Source: Drosophila persimilis (taxonomy: Eukaryota > Arthropoda > Insecta > Diptera > Drosophilidae). Taken from it: a DNA stretch of 64,000 nucleotides. Positions 37,331-47,491 of this stretch are shown piece by piece. How positions within the stretch are numbered: the stretch's first letter is position 1; every line of letters begins with the position of its first letter. The notes below the pieces were generated by a model. The model worked only from the letters and a program-made list of their open reading frames with translations. It was not told the DNA's origin and did no database searches. The position numbers and the translations under genes are program-made. The stretch lies in assembly GCF_003286085.1 (NCBI RefSeq), contig NW_020825442.1:186001-250000 (forward strand), in the 5' to 3' direction.

Positions 37331-38258
37331 TTAATAGTATCCTATATAGCCACACTTATTTTGGATGATTTCGGCCATCCTTCTTGGCATACTAGCAATA
37401 AGTTTGGGGCAAGTCTCCACTGGATTCTCACACCACGTTTTTTGCACAAATTCTCCACAATTCTTTTTCTTTTCGAAAATAATTTTTACTAATTCGACGT
37501 TTTAAGTCACCCCAAAGGTTTTAAAATGAGTTTAAGTCAGGAGACTGAATTAGCCAAGCCATAACGTTTACATTTTTTCCCGTAAACCAAGCCTTCACCA
37601 CCTTTGAGGTGTGCTTTGGGTAATTTTCCGGTAGAAAGACCCATCTCAAGGGCATGTTTTCCTCAGCTTAAGATTGTATAATAACTGTCAATATGTTTTT
37701 GTACCCGAATTGGATCACATGATTAGTTGTGTGATGTACCGGCTCAACGCCATGCCAAGAAAAATATCCTCAGATACCTATACATCAGCCTCCGTTCTTA
37801 ACCGTTTTCTTTGTGTACCGGAAGTCGAATTCTTTGCCTTTGGGTCCTTGTATACATCTTCTGGAGTCATTATCAAAAGGATTTATTTTTGTTTCGTCTC
37901 TCAATAATATATTATTCCACTTCTAAGACCCATCTGACCCAGACCATGCCAAATGATTTTCAACGAGTTTTTGCTTCATCTTCAAAATTTTTACTCGGAG
38001 TAAGGTAACTTTTCGGACTATACGTGCTGTTAGGTCTATATATTTAAGTCTCCGACGAACCATCAGACCTGATTTTTCTTTCCCAATTTGAGCGTATTTG
38101 GCCTTGGAAGACATGAACTGATCCTTTTTTGCAAGACTGATGATGCGGGTGTCCGTTGTTCGTAAAGATTTCTTCTTCCATCCTCGATTTTCAATAAGCA
38201 CTTTAGATTTGAAAGTATTCTGAACCAAAAATACCGATCGTTCAAGACTTTTCGCCAT
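37331..38258 (-). pseudogene. Tc1-like transposase, broken
   Basis: The frame begins with an ATG at 38258. It encodes a DNA-binding N-terminal part (SLRTTDTRIISLAKKDQ, SSKAKYAQIGKEKSGLMV) up to HLAWSGSDGS, where a stop interrupts it. Downstream, the catalytic region is readable in pieces: KGKEFD, FSWHGVEPVH, PKHTSKVVKAWF, QSPDLN, NLWGDLKRRISKNY, and the C-terminal MPRRMAEIIQNK. The stretch before PKHTSK has lost the catalytic Asp (LPENYPKHTSK in place of QQDNDPKHTSK). There are at least two in-frame stops and one frameshift. The full length would be about 300 residues, normal for the family. Confidence 0.85.
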
Positions 38259-38440
38259 TTTCCCGGAGAATTTTCCTTTCTTTTTGAAGACTTATGGAAA
38301 ACTTCCTTTCTTCAGGAGTACGGCCTATCTAAAGAATTTTTTTGACTCTCATGTACTTAAATATGAAGGAACTTAATAAAAAACAACAATCCTTTGACCA
38401 AATCCTTATCCAATCCTTTCAAATATATAAATAACACCAG

Positions 38441-38657
38441 TGTACTTATTATTTTGGCCAGACCAAAAATGCCCATTCTGCAAAAATGTATGAATAGAAT
38501 TTTATTAAGATGGTTCCCCACTTTAATTTTTGATTTAAATAATTGGCAAGACTGTAACCTTTCCAAATATAAACAATTGGCATCCATACACTTACAAACA
38601 TTCGAGCTATTCCATAACAAACTAGCACGACACCGATGTACTTATTATTTTGGCCAG
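38441..38657. repeat. right terminal inverted repeat (IR/DR)
   Basis: Inverted copies of the core word are at 38441-38461 and 38637-38657. The length equals that of the left repeat. Confidence 0.85.
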
Positions 38658-38659
38658 TA

Positions 38660-39702
38660 GTGTACATATGTATGTATGTACATATGTATATGCTACACAA
38701 TCCCCTTCAACATTCACCTGTAAACAAGTACAGTGAAAACTGCAACTCAGATAGAGTCGTTTTAGAGGAACTTTTGGTTGAGAAAACAATTAGAAAGGAT
38801 CCCTGTAAGCCGAACATTGGGAATAAATTGTCCCTTCAAAAGAAACGCTATATAACTTTGATGAAATGATTATTATTCGATGTTTACGTATGTTTTCTAG
38901 CTGTATACTCGCATACAACTGTCTATATACTACCTACCCATCTATCTATCTGGCTCCTATACGTACATATCCCTTTGGCCGATGTTCTACTGTCCTTGCC
39001 TTGGAACACATTAACATTGGGCAGCTAAGGGCTCACCCCAAAATCCCAGAAGCACCATCCCATCGCATCCTCCAGCCTAACCCTCTGCCCTTCCCCTTTT
39101 CTAAACTTTCCTCTCCCTGTCGCTCTTCCTCCTCCGTCCACCGCCCTGCAGGCTCTTCACGTTGCCACTAATGGGACATTTGCAATTAAATTACTCGAAT
39201 AAAGCATGTAAATTGCCAGTGAATGGAGGCGGCAGTGTGCTCCAACCCCCATCTCTGACACATAAGCACAGGAAGTACCTGTCCGTCCACCTACCTTCCT
39301 CTCTCTCTCTATATATATATTTACCCTGTTTCCCCCGCGTAGAGGTGAAAGTGCGGAGCCAACAGTGCGTATGTGTAATGTGCTTGGGCCTGGCTAAGTA
39401 TGCTAATGCTAAGGCTACCCCCTCCCCCTAAGAACCCCAGCAACGACAACAACAACCAAAAATTAATTTAAATTAATTAAAATTAAAAATTTAAGTTTTA
39501 TGTTTCCCAAATGCAGCAAGGTGGCAGATGGGTTTCCAAGATGGAAAGATTCAAGGAAATTGTAAAGTTTTAAATTCGAAAATGAGGGAAACTCGAAATA
39601 GTCCGAGTCACGAATGCGAGTGTACGAGCGGGTCCGGCATTACGGATGCCGGATCTCGCGCTGTTGTTTACCTAATCATTCATAGACTGCGGGGGGGTGT
39701 GT
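38660..39702. other. spacer between the transposon and the tandem duplication
   Basis: No gene is seen. The stretch is AT-rich from 38860, with pyrimidine-rich and tatata runs near 39300-39330. Confidence 0.5.
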
Positions 39703-41243
39703 GGGGGTGGTGTTGTGGTTGAGCGGAACAGATAGAGCAACCTAGAATGAAGAGAGGTTGTGGTCCGTATGTCCTTCTGGCCCAACGACGACAGCTGCGA
39801 GAATGTTCCCGCAGAGTGAAACTCTCTCTCCAGCAGACACACGTTCTTGCAACATCCTTCACAAGGTGAACCAATCATACAAGGTAAGGCACATATTTCG
39901 TAGGTCCCTCTCTCTCTCTCTTTCCATCTCTGCATATCCGGCTTTTTAAATCCTGCGCATTTATGCTTAGAGCGCCAGAGAGACAGAGAGAGAGAGCAAA
40001 CAAAAATTTCCCTCAGCATCAGCTGTTTTGTGGCGGAAAAGAAATATTTCCTACCAAACTGTTATACAGCCGTGACGGGCAATTCAAACGACTCCGCTTT
40101 AGGTTCATTGAACCTCATGTTGGAGCGCTTTGGTTGGAGCTCTGGTTGTTCTTTTTTTGCCCATTTTTTGGGGCCACCAATTACATTGCGGCCAATTCTC
40201 GGGGCTTATCTAAAGCCCCAAGTCACGATTTCAATTTGAAAGCGAAAAGAGCCCCAAATCGATCTATTGATTTCATATTCAGCGCTCAGAGTGGACGACA
40301 TAAATCAAAATCTGTTTGCGACAAATGGTGACAGAAGCGAGACGCACCTCAAGGGCATCGTAGGGGTGGGGGGCGGGGTGGGATGATCTAAGGCAGGGTC
40401 TAAGCAGGTTTTTGTGACAGAATTCCCGATATGCTGCAGTGTAATGCGATAGGTGCTGCAGACCACAGTACCAGTATCCCCCTCCTTCACTTTGGGGACG
40501 ACGCCACTACCTCTTACGCGCAAGATCGGCCTGGAGCCCGCCCGCAGACAGACAGACCCTTGGAGACTATGTTGGCAATTAATCAGCTGATTGCCTGGCC
40601 GCAGCAATTAGCCGGAATGGGACGGAGCACGCACTTGCCGTAATGCCGTCCCTTTTTTCAGGTGCAGAGGAGAGCAGAGAGAAGAGCACACGGCCTCACC
40701 TTGCACGTTTACCGCTTCCTTTGCATACCAAAGCAGAATGCGTTGACGGCAGCAGAGACGCAAGTGGCGGCAGCAGCAGAGAAAAAGCGCCAACGAAAAG
40801 ACAAAAGCAAAAAGACAGCAGCAAAACAGGAGGCTCTTCAGCCGGTGGGCCGAAGCATTGCATACTCTTTCCATGTGGCAGCTACGAAAATGTATAGGCA
40901 TTGTAGTGTTGTAGTAATTCCTAAAAATTGGGCTAAGTCGAAATGTAATCCAATTGCAATTTTCTAGGTTAGAATCCATCAGCTGCTTAGCCCGCATGCA
41001 GTATGGCAGCACTTTTACTTTTGCCGAAACTTCTCGAAATTTACAGCAACTTGCCTGTCTTCCAAGTCCTCCGCTAATGCGAAAGATCGAATATGCGACC
41101 ACGAATTACTCGAAGAGTGCATGGCCACAATGGCACAACACCCGGCTATAACTTCGGAACCACAGACCACACACACAGAGAATCATTGTCATATATGTAC
41201 ATTTCTATCGAATTAATAATAAACTAATTATTATTATAGTTTA

Positions 41244-41534
41244 TTAAGATGCCAGAGTCAGAATATCGGAGGCAGCCTTGGCATCAGTGAAGACAATGTA
41301 ACGGGTCCGGACCACGATGCCATGGCTATTGAGGATCTTAATCAGACTGTGGGCGTAGCTCATATGGGGGCAGTGCCATATATCTGCGAGATGCATAAGC
41401 TGGGCGCTCAGCCAGGTGGGAGTCGACTTGGCGATTAGGAGCAGCTTGGCTCTTCCAGTCATAATGGCGCGGACGATGTCGTCGCAGGAGCATTCGAAAT
41501 CCCCGTCCGCCACATGCACAGCGACTAAGCTCAT
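41244..41534 (-). CDS. divergent L30e-like (RpL30-like) protein, copy 1
   Basis: The frame gives 96 residues from the first in-frame ATG. The block GRAKLLLIAKSTP followed by SAQLMHLADIWHCPHMSYAHS matches the spacing of ribosomal protein eL30 (GKAKLVIIAKNTP, then the SEIEYYAMLAKTGVHHYSG-type helix). The tail FTDAKAASDIL parallels ITDPGDSDII. The L30e fold binds kink-turn RNA. Likely splice sites add two upstream exons: 41705-41605 joins 41546 in frame (acceptor TTTCAG), reading INLHLVEKK before the Met, and 41766 is a donor for a first exon. An in-frame stop precedes that reading, so the initiation site is unclear. Divergence from canonical RpL30 suggests a paralog with a new role rather than the ribosomal gene itself. 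Confidence 0.6.
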   Translation of the reverse strand: MSLVAVHVADGDFECSCDDIVRAIMTGRAKLLLIAKSTPTWLSAQLMHLADIWHCPHMSYAHSLIKILNSHGIVVRTRYIVFTDAKAASDILTLAS

Positions 41535-41880
41535 CTTTGATAGCTGCTGAAACTAAAGCACTATTAGATCCTGCACAAATTGTCTTCTTCTTACGTACTC
41601 ATACCTTTTTTTCAACGAGATGCAAATTTATTGATGTCTGTTCTACCGACAGCTTTTCTGCCGAACTCTTTGGCTCTTCTTTCGACTGATTTTTCTTGGT
41701 AATGTCTATGGAATTAAGCACAATATTAAATTGTGTTATCCGCAAAGTTTCTTACTAATTCGTACCTTTTTCTAAGACTCCGAGTTTTCTTCCGGCCGAC
41801 TTTTTTCTATCTTAATGACTAGGCAGCTCTTCTTGTGACGTCCAAAGTTTGACAAGCTAATCATACCGATAACCCTCTGT

Positions 41881-41893
41881 CAAGTGTGACCAG
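41881..41893 (-). promoter_or_regulatory. Motif 1 (M1BP-type) core promoter, copy 1
   Basis: On the minus strand the sequence is CTGGTCACACTTG, which fits the fly core promoter Motif 1 (YGGTCACACTR). It lies just upstream of the inferred first exon of the L30e-like gene, about 350 bases from its in-frame ATG, and supports real transcription of that gene. Confidence 0.6.
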
Positions 41894-42394
41894 GGCTGTC
41901 ACCACTGTCTAACATTTTGCTGAGAAGCTTTGCAGTCCTTATTGTGTTTTAGGCGCTTCGCTCGTTCCAAGAAATTACTGAATGATTGGTAGAACTTTTG
42001 GTAATATTAATATAAATATAAATATAAAAATATAATATAAAATATATTTATATATACATATATAAAGTATTTAAGACTGCCCTACATCAGCTAGAGTTTT
42101 CAATAAGGTGACCAGAGTGCATCAATTATCATCCGCTCTGTTAAACGGTAGCCCTACTCAATCAGCTGTGCGAATTGTTAACAGAGCGCTTGTTTGGGCA
42201 GCGTTAAATTGTATTTAATTTGTGTACTATTCGGTGATCAGAGCGGATAAGGAGTGCATTTATTGTGCCATCGAAAATACGCGATACCTTATTGAAGGGT
42301 ATACCAGCAGCGACGTCAACGACAACGACAACGCCAACGCAGTGCGCATGAGCAGCGCGTTGAGAGAAGTGGCAGCAGCAGAACTGCGCAGCCG

Positions 42395-42450
42395 CCAATA
42401 TTATAAAAAAAGACCTGGACTCGGAAGCGTCTTGACGTTGGCGGTCAGCC
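42395..42450 (+). promoter_or_regulatory. possible TATA promoter, plus strand
   Basis: ATTATAAAAAAAG at about 42400 is followed some 43 bases on by ggTCAGcc. No coding exon is visible downstream, so a plus-strand transcript from here would be non-coding or would start a gene elsewhere. Weak; the spacing is longer than standard. Confidence 0.2.
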
Positions 42451-43309
42451 GCTGCGCTGTCGCTGTCGCTGCCTATCTCACCTACCTTTACCTTTACCTT
42501 TGCCTCTGCCACAGTCGCTGTCGGTGCCTCTGTCCACCTTCGCTGCTGTTCCGCGCACTCAAAAGACGTTGAAATGCGAGCGCCGGGCGTCGTACGAAAT
42601 CAGAACGTTGCCGCTGCGCAGACGCATAGCACGCGCCCAACACACCCACACACACACGCACAATCGGGAGTTATACTCGCTTATACTCGGTACACCACCC
42701 ATCCACCCGCTGGAGCAAGCCGGCTTGCCATATAAATGTATTGAAAAAACAGAACAATTTTTAAAATACTTCCACAATTTCAAGGAATCTGAACAATTGT
42801 TTTGCTAATTTTTTCCGTTTTTATACTGTGTGATTTTTTTTATTGAGCTAAAAAGTTTCCTTCGGGTTTTCAACGTGTGTGTGTGCGTGCGTGAAGAATT
42901 TTTTGTAAATATTTTAAAGTGTTAAATAAGTGGAGTACATTTACAGGTAATTTTTTATCTCAAAAAAATGGAAAACAATGAAATATTATCGAGGAAAAAA
43001 ATATACAAATATTCATATTGCAAACAGTTTTTTGAACACATTTCTCAAATGGTGGAAGAGCAATTTTCCTAAAGCAATACGCAATAAATGATGAACTAAG
43101 GAATGTGTGTCCTTGTTAAAATCTTCAGAAACTCTTTCGAACTCCCGATGGTCTCTCTATGGCGGGAAGAGGTGCACATACATCAGAAAATGTATGACAT
43201 TATTTGTTTGTGGCAATTTCAATTGCAATCAACACTTTGAATCGATTTATGTGTGCTATTATCTCGTCCATCTACAAAATATGTAAAATGAAGGCATAGA
43301 AATGTAAAA

Positions 43310-43575
43310 TTAAAACACAATCGCATTAGCATTTCTTATCTTAAATTATGCGGCAGAGTATTAAACAAGAGTTTCATATAAATTCTGATAAAAAAAAGGG
43401 GAGAAGGATTGCTGTTCCAAAAATATGGTACGCTGCGGTGCACAATTAAAACAAAATTGTATTCGCATTCTTATCTAAAATTATGCGGGAGAGTAATAAA
43501 CAAAAGTTTCATATAAATTCTGATCAAAATAAGAGAAGCATTTTTGTTCCGAAAATATGGTACTCCGCGAGGTTC
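43310..43575. repeat. two diverged tandem repeats of about 130 bp
   Basis: The words attatgcgg, agagta, taaacaa, gtttcatataaattctgat, aaaatatggtac and gcggtg/gcgagg occur twice in the same order (about 43315-43440 and 43440-43575). The array is carried in both duplication units (also about 47209-47469). Confidence 0.75.
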
Positions 43576-45137
43576 AGCGACATTTACACCCAAACGAGGG
43601 GGTGTTGTTGTGGTTGAGCGGAACAGAGAGAGCAACCTAGAATGAAGAGAGGTTGTGGTCCGTATGTCCTTCTGGCCCAACGACGACAGCTGCGAGAATG
43701 TTCCCGCAGAGTGAAACTCTCTCTCCAGCAGACACACGTTCTTGCAACATCCTTCACAAGGTGAACCAATCATACAAGGTAAGGCACATATTTCGTAGGT
43801 CCCTCTCTCTCTCTCTTTCCATCTCTGCATATCCGGCTTTTTAAATCCTGCGCATTTATGCTTAGAGCGCCAGAGAGAGAGAGAGAGAGCAAACAAAAAT
43901 TTCCCTCAGCATCAGCTGTTTTGTGGCGGAAAAGAAATATTTCCTACCAAACTGTTATACAGCCGTGGCGGGCAATTCAAACGACTCCGCTTTAGGTTCA
44001 TTGAACCCCCATGTTGGAGCGCTTTGGTTGGAGCTCTGGTTGTTCTTTTTTTGGCCATTTTTTGGGGCCACCAATTACATTGCGGCCAATTCTCGGGGCT
44101 TATCTAAAGCCCCAAGTCACTATTTCAATTTGCAAGCGAAAAGAGCCCCAAATCGATCTATTGATTTCATATTCAGCGCTCAGAGTGGACGACATAAATC
44201 AAAATCTGTTTGCGACAAATTGTGACAGAAGCGAGACGCACCTCAAGGGCATCGTAGGGGTGGGGGGTGGGGTGGGATGATCTAAGGCAGGGTCTAAGCA
44301 GGTTTTTGTGACAGAATTCCCGATATGCTGCAGTGTAATGCGATAGGTGCTGCAGACCACAGTACCAGTATCCCCCTCCTTCACTTTGGGGACGACGCCA
44401 CTACCTCTTACGCGCAAGATCGGCCTGGAGCCCGCCCGCAGACAGACAGACCCTTGGAGACTATGTTGGCAATTAATCAGCTGATTGCCTGGCCGCAGCA
44501 ATTAGCCGGAATGGGACGGAGCACGCACTTGCCGTAATGCCGTCCCTTTTTTCAGGTGCAGAGGAGAGCAGAGAGAAGAGCACACGGCCTCACCTTGCAC
44601 GTTTACCGCTTCCTTTGCATACCAAAGCAGAATGCGTTGACGGCAGCAGAGACGCAAGTGGCGGCAGCAGCAGAGAAAAAGCGCCAACGAAAAGACAAAA
44701 GCAAAAAGACAGCAGCAAAACAGGAGGCTCTTCAGCCGGTGGGCCGAAGCATTGCATACTCTTTCCATGTGGCAGCTACGAAAATGTATAGGCATTGTAG
44801 TGTTGTAGTAATTCCTAAAAATTGGGCTAAGTCGAAATGTAATCCAATTGCAATTTTCTAGGTTAGAATCCATCAGCTGCTTAGCCCGCATGCAGTATGG
44901 CAGCACTTTTACTTTTGCCGAAACTTCTCGAAATTTACAGCAACTTGCCTGTCTTCCAAGTCCTCCGCTAATGCGAAAGATCGAATATGCGACCACGAAT
45001 TACTCGAAGAGTGCATGGCCACAATGGCACAACACCCGGCTATAACTTCGGAACCACAGACCACACACACAGAGAATCATTGTCATATATGTACATTTCT
45101 ATCGAATTAATAATAAACTAATTATTATTATAGTTTA

Positions 45138-45428
45138 TTAAGATGCCAGAGTCAGAATATCGGAGGCAGCCTTGGCATCAGTGAAGACAATGTAACGGGT
45201 CCGGACCACGATGCCATGGCTATTGAGGATCTTAATCAGACTGTGGGCGTAGCTCATATGGGGGCAGTGCCATATATCTGCGAGATGCATAAGCTGGGCG
45301 CTCAGCCAGGTGGGAGTCGACTTGGCGATTAGGAGCAGCTTGGCTCTTCCAGTCATAATGGCGCGGACGATGTCGTCGCAGGAGCATTCGAAATCCCCGT
45401 CCGCCACATGCACAGCGACTAAGCTCAT
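45138..45428 (-). CDS. divergent L30e-like protein, copy 2
   Basis: The protein and upstream exons are identical in translation to copy 1 at 41244-41534, with the same splice sites shifted by 3,894 bp (exon 2 equivalent 45599-45499, exon 3 from 45440). All comments on fold and uncertain start apply equally. No coding difference was noticed between the copies, so both are either equally functional or equally decayed. Confidence 0.6.
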   Translation of the reverse strand: MSLVAVHVADGDFECSCDDIVRAIMTGRAKLLLIAKSTPTWLSAQLMHLADIWHCPHMSYAHSLIKILNSHGIVVRTRYIVFTDAKAASDILTLAS

Positions 45429-45774
45429 CTTTGATAGCTGCTGAAACTAAAGCACTATTAGATCCTGCACAAATTGTCTTCTTCTTACGTACTCATACCT
45501 TTTTTTCAACGAGATGCAAATTTATTGATGTCTGTTCTACCGACAGCTTTTCTGCCGAACTCTTTGGCTCTTCTTTCGACTGATTTTTCTTGGTAATGTC
45601 TATGGAATTAAGCACAATATTAAATTGTGTTATCCGCAAAGTTTCTTACTAATTCGTACCTTTTTCTAAGACTCCGAGTTTTCTTCCGGCCGACTTTTTT
45701 CTATCTTAATGACTAGGCAGCTCTTCTTGTGACGTCCAAAGTTTGACAAGCTAATCATACCGATAACCCTCTGT

Positions 45775-45787
45775 CAAGTGTGACCAG
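45775..45787 (-). promoter_or_regulatory. Motif 1 core promoter, copy 2
   Basis: Same CTGGTCACACTTG word as at 41881-41893, so the second gene copy has a complete promoter. Confidence 0.6.
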
Positions 45788-47491
45788 GGCTGTCACCACT
45801 GTCTAACATTTTGCTGAGAAGCTTTGCAGTCCTTATTGTGTTTTAGGCGCTTCGCTCGTTCCAAGAAATTACTGAATGATTGGTAGAACTTTTGGTAATA
45901 TTAATATAAATATAAATATAAAAATATAATATAAAATATATTTATATATACATATATAAAGTATTTAAGACTGCCCTACATCAGCTAGAGTTTTCAATAA
46001 GGTGACCAGAGTGCATCAATTATCATCCGCTCTGTTAAACGGTAGCCCTACTCAATCAGCTGTGCGAATTGTTAACAGAGCGCTTGTTTGGGCAGCGTTA
46101 AATTGTATTTAATTTGTGTACTATTCGGTGATCAGAGCGGATAAGGAGTGCATTTATTGTGCCATCGAAAATACGCGATACCTTATTGAAGGGTATACCA
46201 GCAGCGACGTCAACGACAACGACAACGCCAACGCAGTGCGCATGAGCAGCGCGTTGAGAGAAGTGGCAGCAGCAGAACTGCGCAGCCGCCAATATTATAA
46301 AAAAAGACCTGGACTCGGAAGCGTCTTGACGTTGGCGCTCAGCCGCTGCGCTGTCGCTGTCGCTGCCTATCTCACCTACCTTTACCTTTACCTTTGCCTC
46401 TGCCACAGTCGCTGTCGGTGCCTCTGTCCACCTTCGCTGCTGTTCCGCGCACTCAAAAGACGTTGAAATGCGAGCGCCGGGCGTCGTACGAAATCAGAAC
46501 GTTGCCGCTGCGCAGACGCATAGCACGCGCCCAACACACCCACACACACACGCACAATCGGGAGTTATACTCGCTTATACTCGGTACACCACCCATCCAC
46601 CCGCTGGAGCAAGCCGGCTTGCCATATAAATGTATTGAAAAAACAGAACAATTTTTAAAATACTTCCACAATTTCAAGGAATCTGAACAATTGTTTTGCT
46701 AATTTTTTCCGTTTTTATACTGTGTGATTTTTTTTATTGAGCTAAAAAGTTTCCTTCGGGTTTTCAACGTGTGTGTGTGCGTGCGTGAAGAATTTTTTGT
46801 AAATATTTTAAAGTGTTAAATAAGTGAAGTACATTTACAGGTAATTTTTTATCTCAAAAAAATGGAAAACAATGAAATATTATCGAGGAAAAAAATATAC
46901 AAATATTCATATTGCAAACAGTTTTTTGAACACATTTCTCAAATGGTGGAAGAGCAATTTTCCTAAAGCATTACGCAATAAATGATGAACTAAGGAATGT
47001 GTGTCCTTGTTAAAATCTTCAGAAACTCTTTCGAACTCCCGATGGTCTCTCTATGGCGGGAAGAGGTGCACATACATCAGAAAATGTATGACATTATTTG
47101 TTTGTGGCAATTTCAATTGCAATCAACACTTTGAATCGATTTATGTGTGCTATTATCTCGTCCATCTACAAAATATGTAAAATGAAGGCATAGAAATGTA
47201 AAATTAAAACACAATCGCATTAGCATTTCTTATCTTAAATTATGCGGCAGAGTATTAAACAAGAGTTTCATATAAATTCTGATAAAAAAAAGGGGAGAAG
47301 GATTGCTGTTCCAAAAATATGGTACGCTGCGGTGCACAATTAAAACAAAATTGTATTCGCATTCTTATCTAAAATTATGCGGGAGAGTAATAAACAAAAG
47401 TTTCATATAAATTCTGATCAAAATAAGAGAAGCATTTTTGTTCTGAAAATATGGTACTCCGCGAGGTTCAGCGACATTTACACCCAAACGA

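Larger units (their letters stand above)
37043..38657 (-). mobile_element. complete-length, inactive Tc1-like transposon with IR/DR ends
   Basis: The element is 1,615 bp and is bounded by TA on each side (37041-37042 and 38658-38659), the Tc1/mariner target duplication. The left end begins ctggccaaaataataagta and the right end is its inverse. The same word recurs inside at 37239-37259 and, inverted, at 38441-38461. Each terminal repeat is therefore about 217 bp with a copy of the core at both edges, the IR/DR arrangement known for Minos, Paris, S and Sleeping Beauty. The transposase lies between on the minus strand. Which named family it belongs to is not decidable by eye. Confidence 0.92.
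39703..43597. repeat. tandem segmental duplication, unit 1
   Basis: This unit repeats directly after itself with an offset of 3,894-3,895 bp. By eye I count only about a dozen or so differences: a few in the first 700 bp (39970-40400) and a few after 42440, with none noticed over roughly 40400-42430. The left edge lies in a g/t-rich run (ggtggtgttgtgg) and the right edge at cacccaaacga. The unit holds the L30e-like gene and its promoter. Confidence 0.95.
43598..47491. repeat. tandem segmental duplication, unit 2
   Basis: Direct copy of 39703-43597. At its right edge cacccaaacga runs into aaattcaattc, the presumed original flank; at the internal junction the same word runs into the start of the unit. 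Estimated identity is above 99 percent by eye. Confidence 0.95.

Noticed and set aside
40608-41102. 164-codon minus frame and overlapping plus frames in both tandem units
   Set aside because: Cysteine/leucine-rich translation of CAG-type repeats, with no domain or start context; preservation follows from the young duplication.
42222-42572. 116-codon frame MYYSVIRADKECIYCAIENT... in both tandem units
   Set aside because: Composition becomes repeat-like after residue 60 and the stretch looks like promoter/5' leader DNA.
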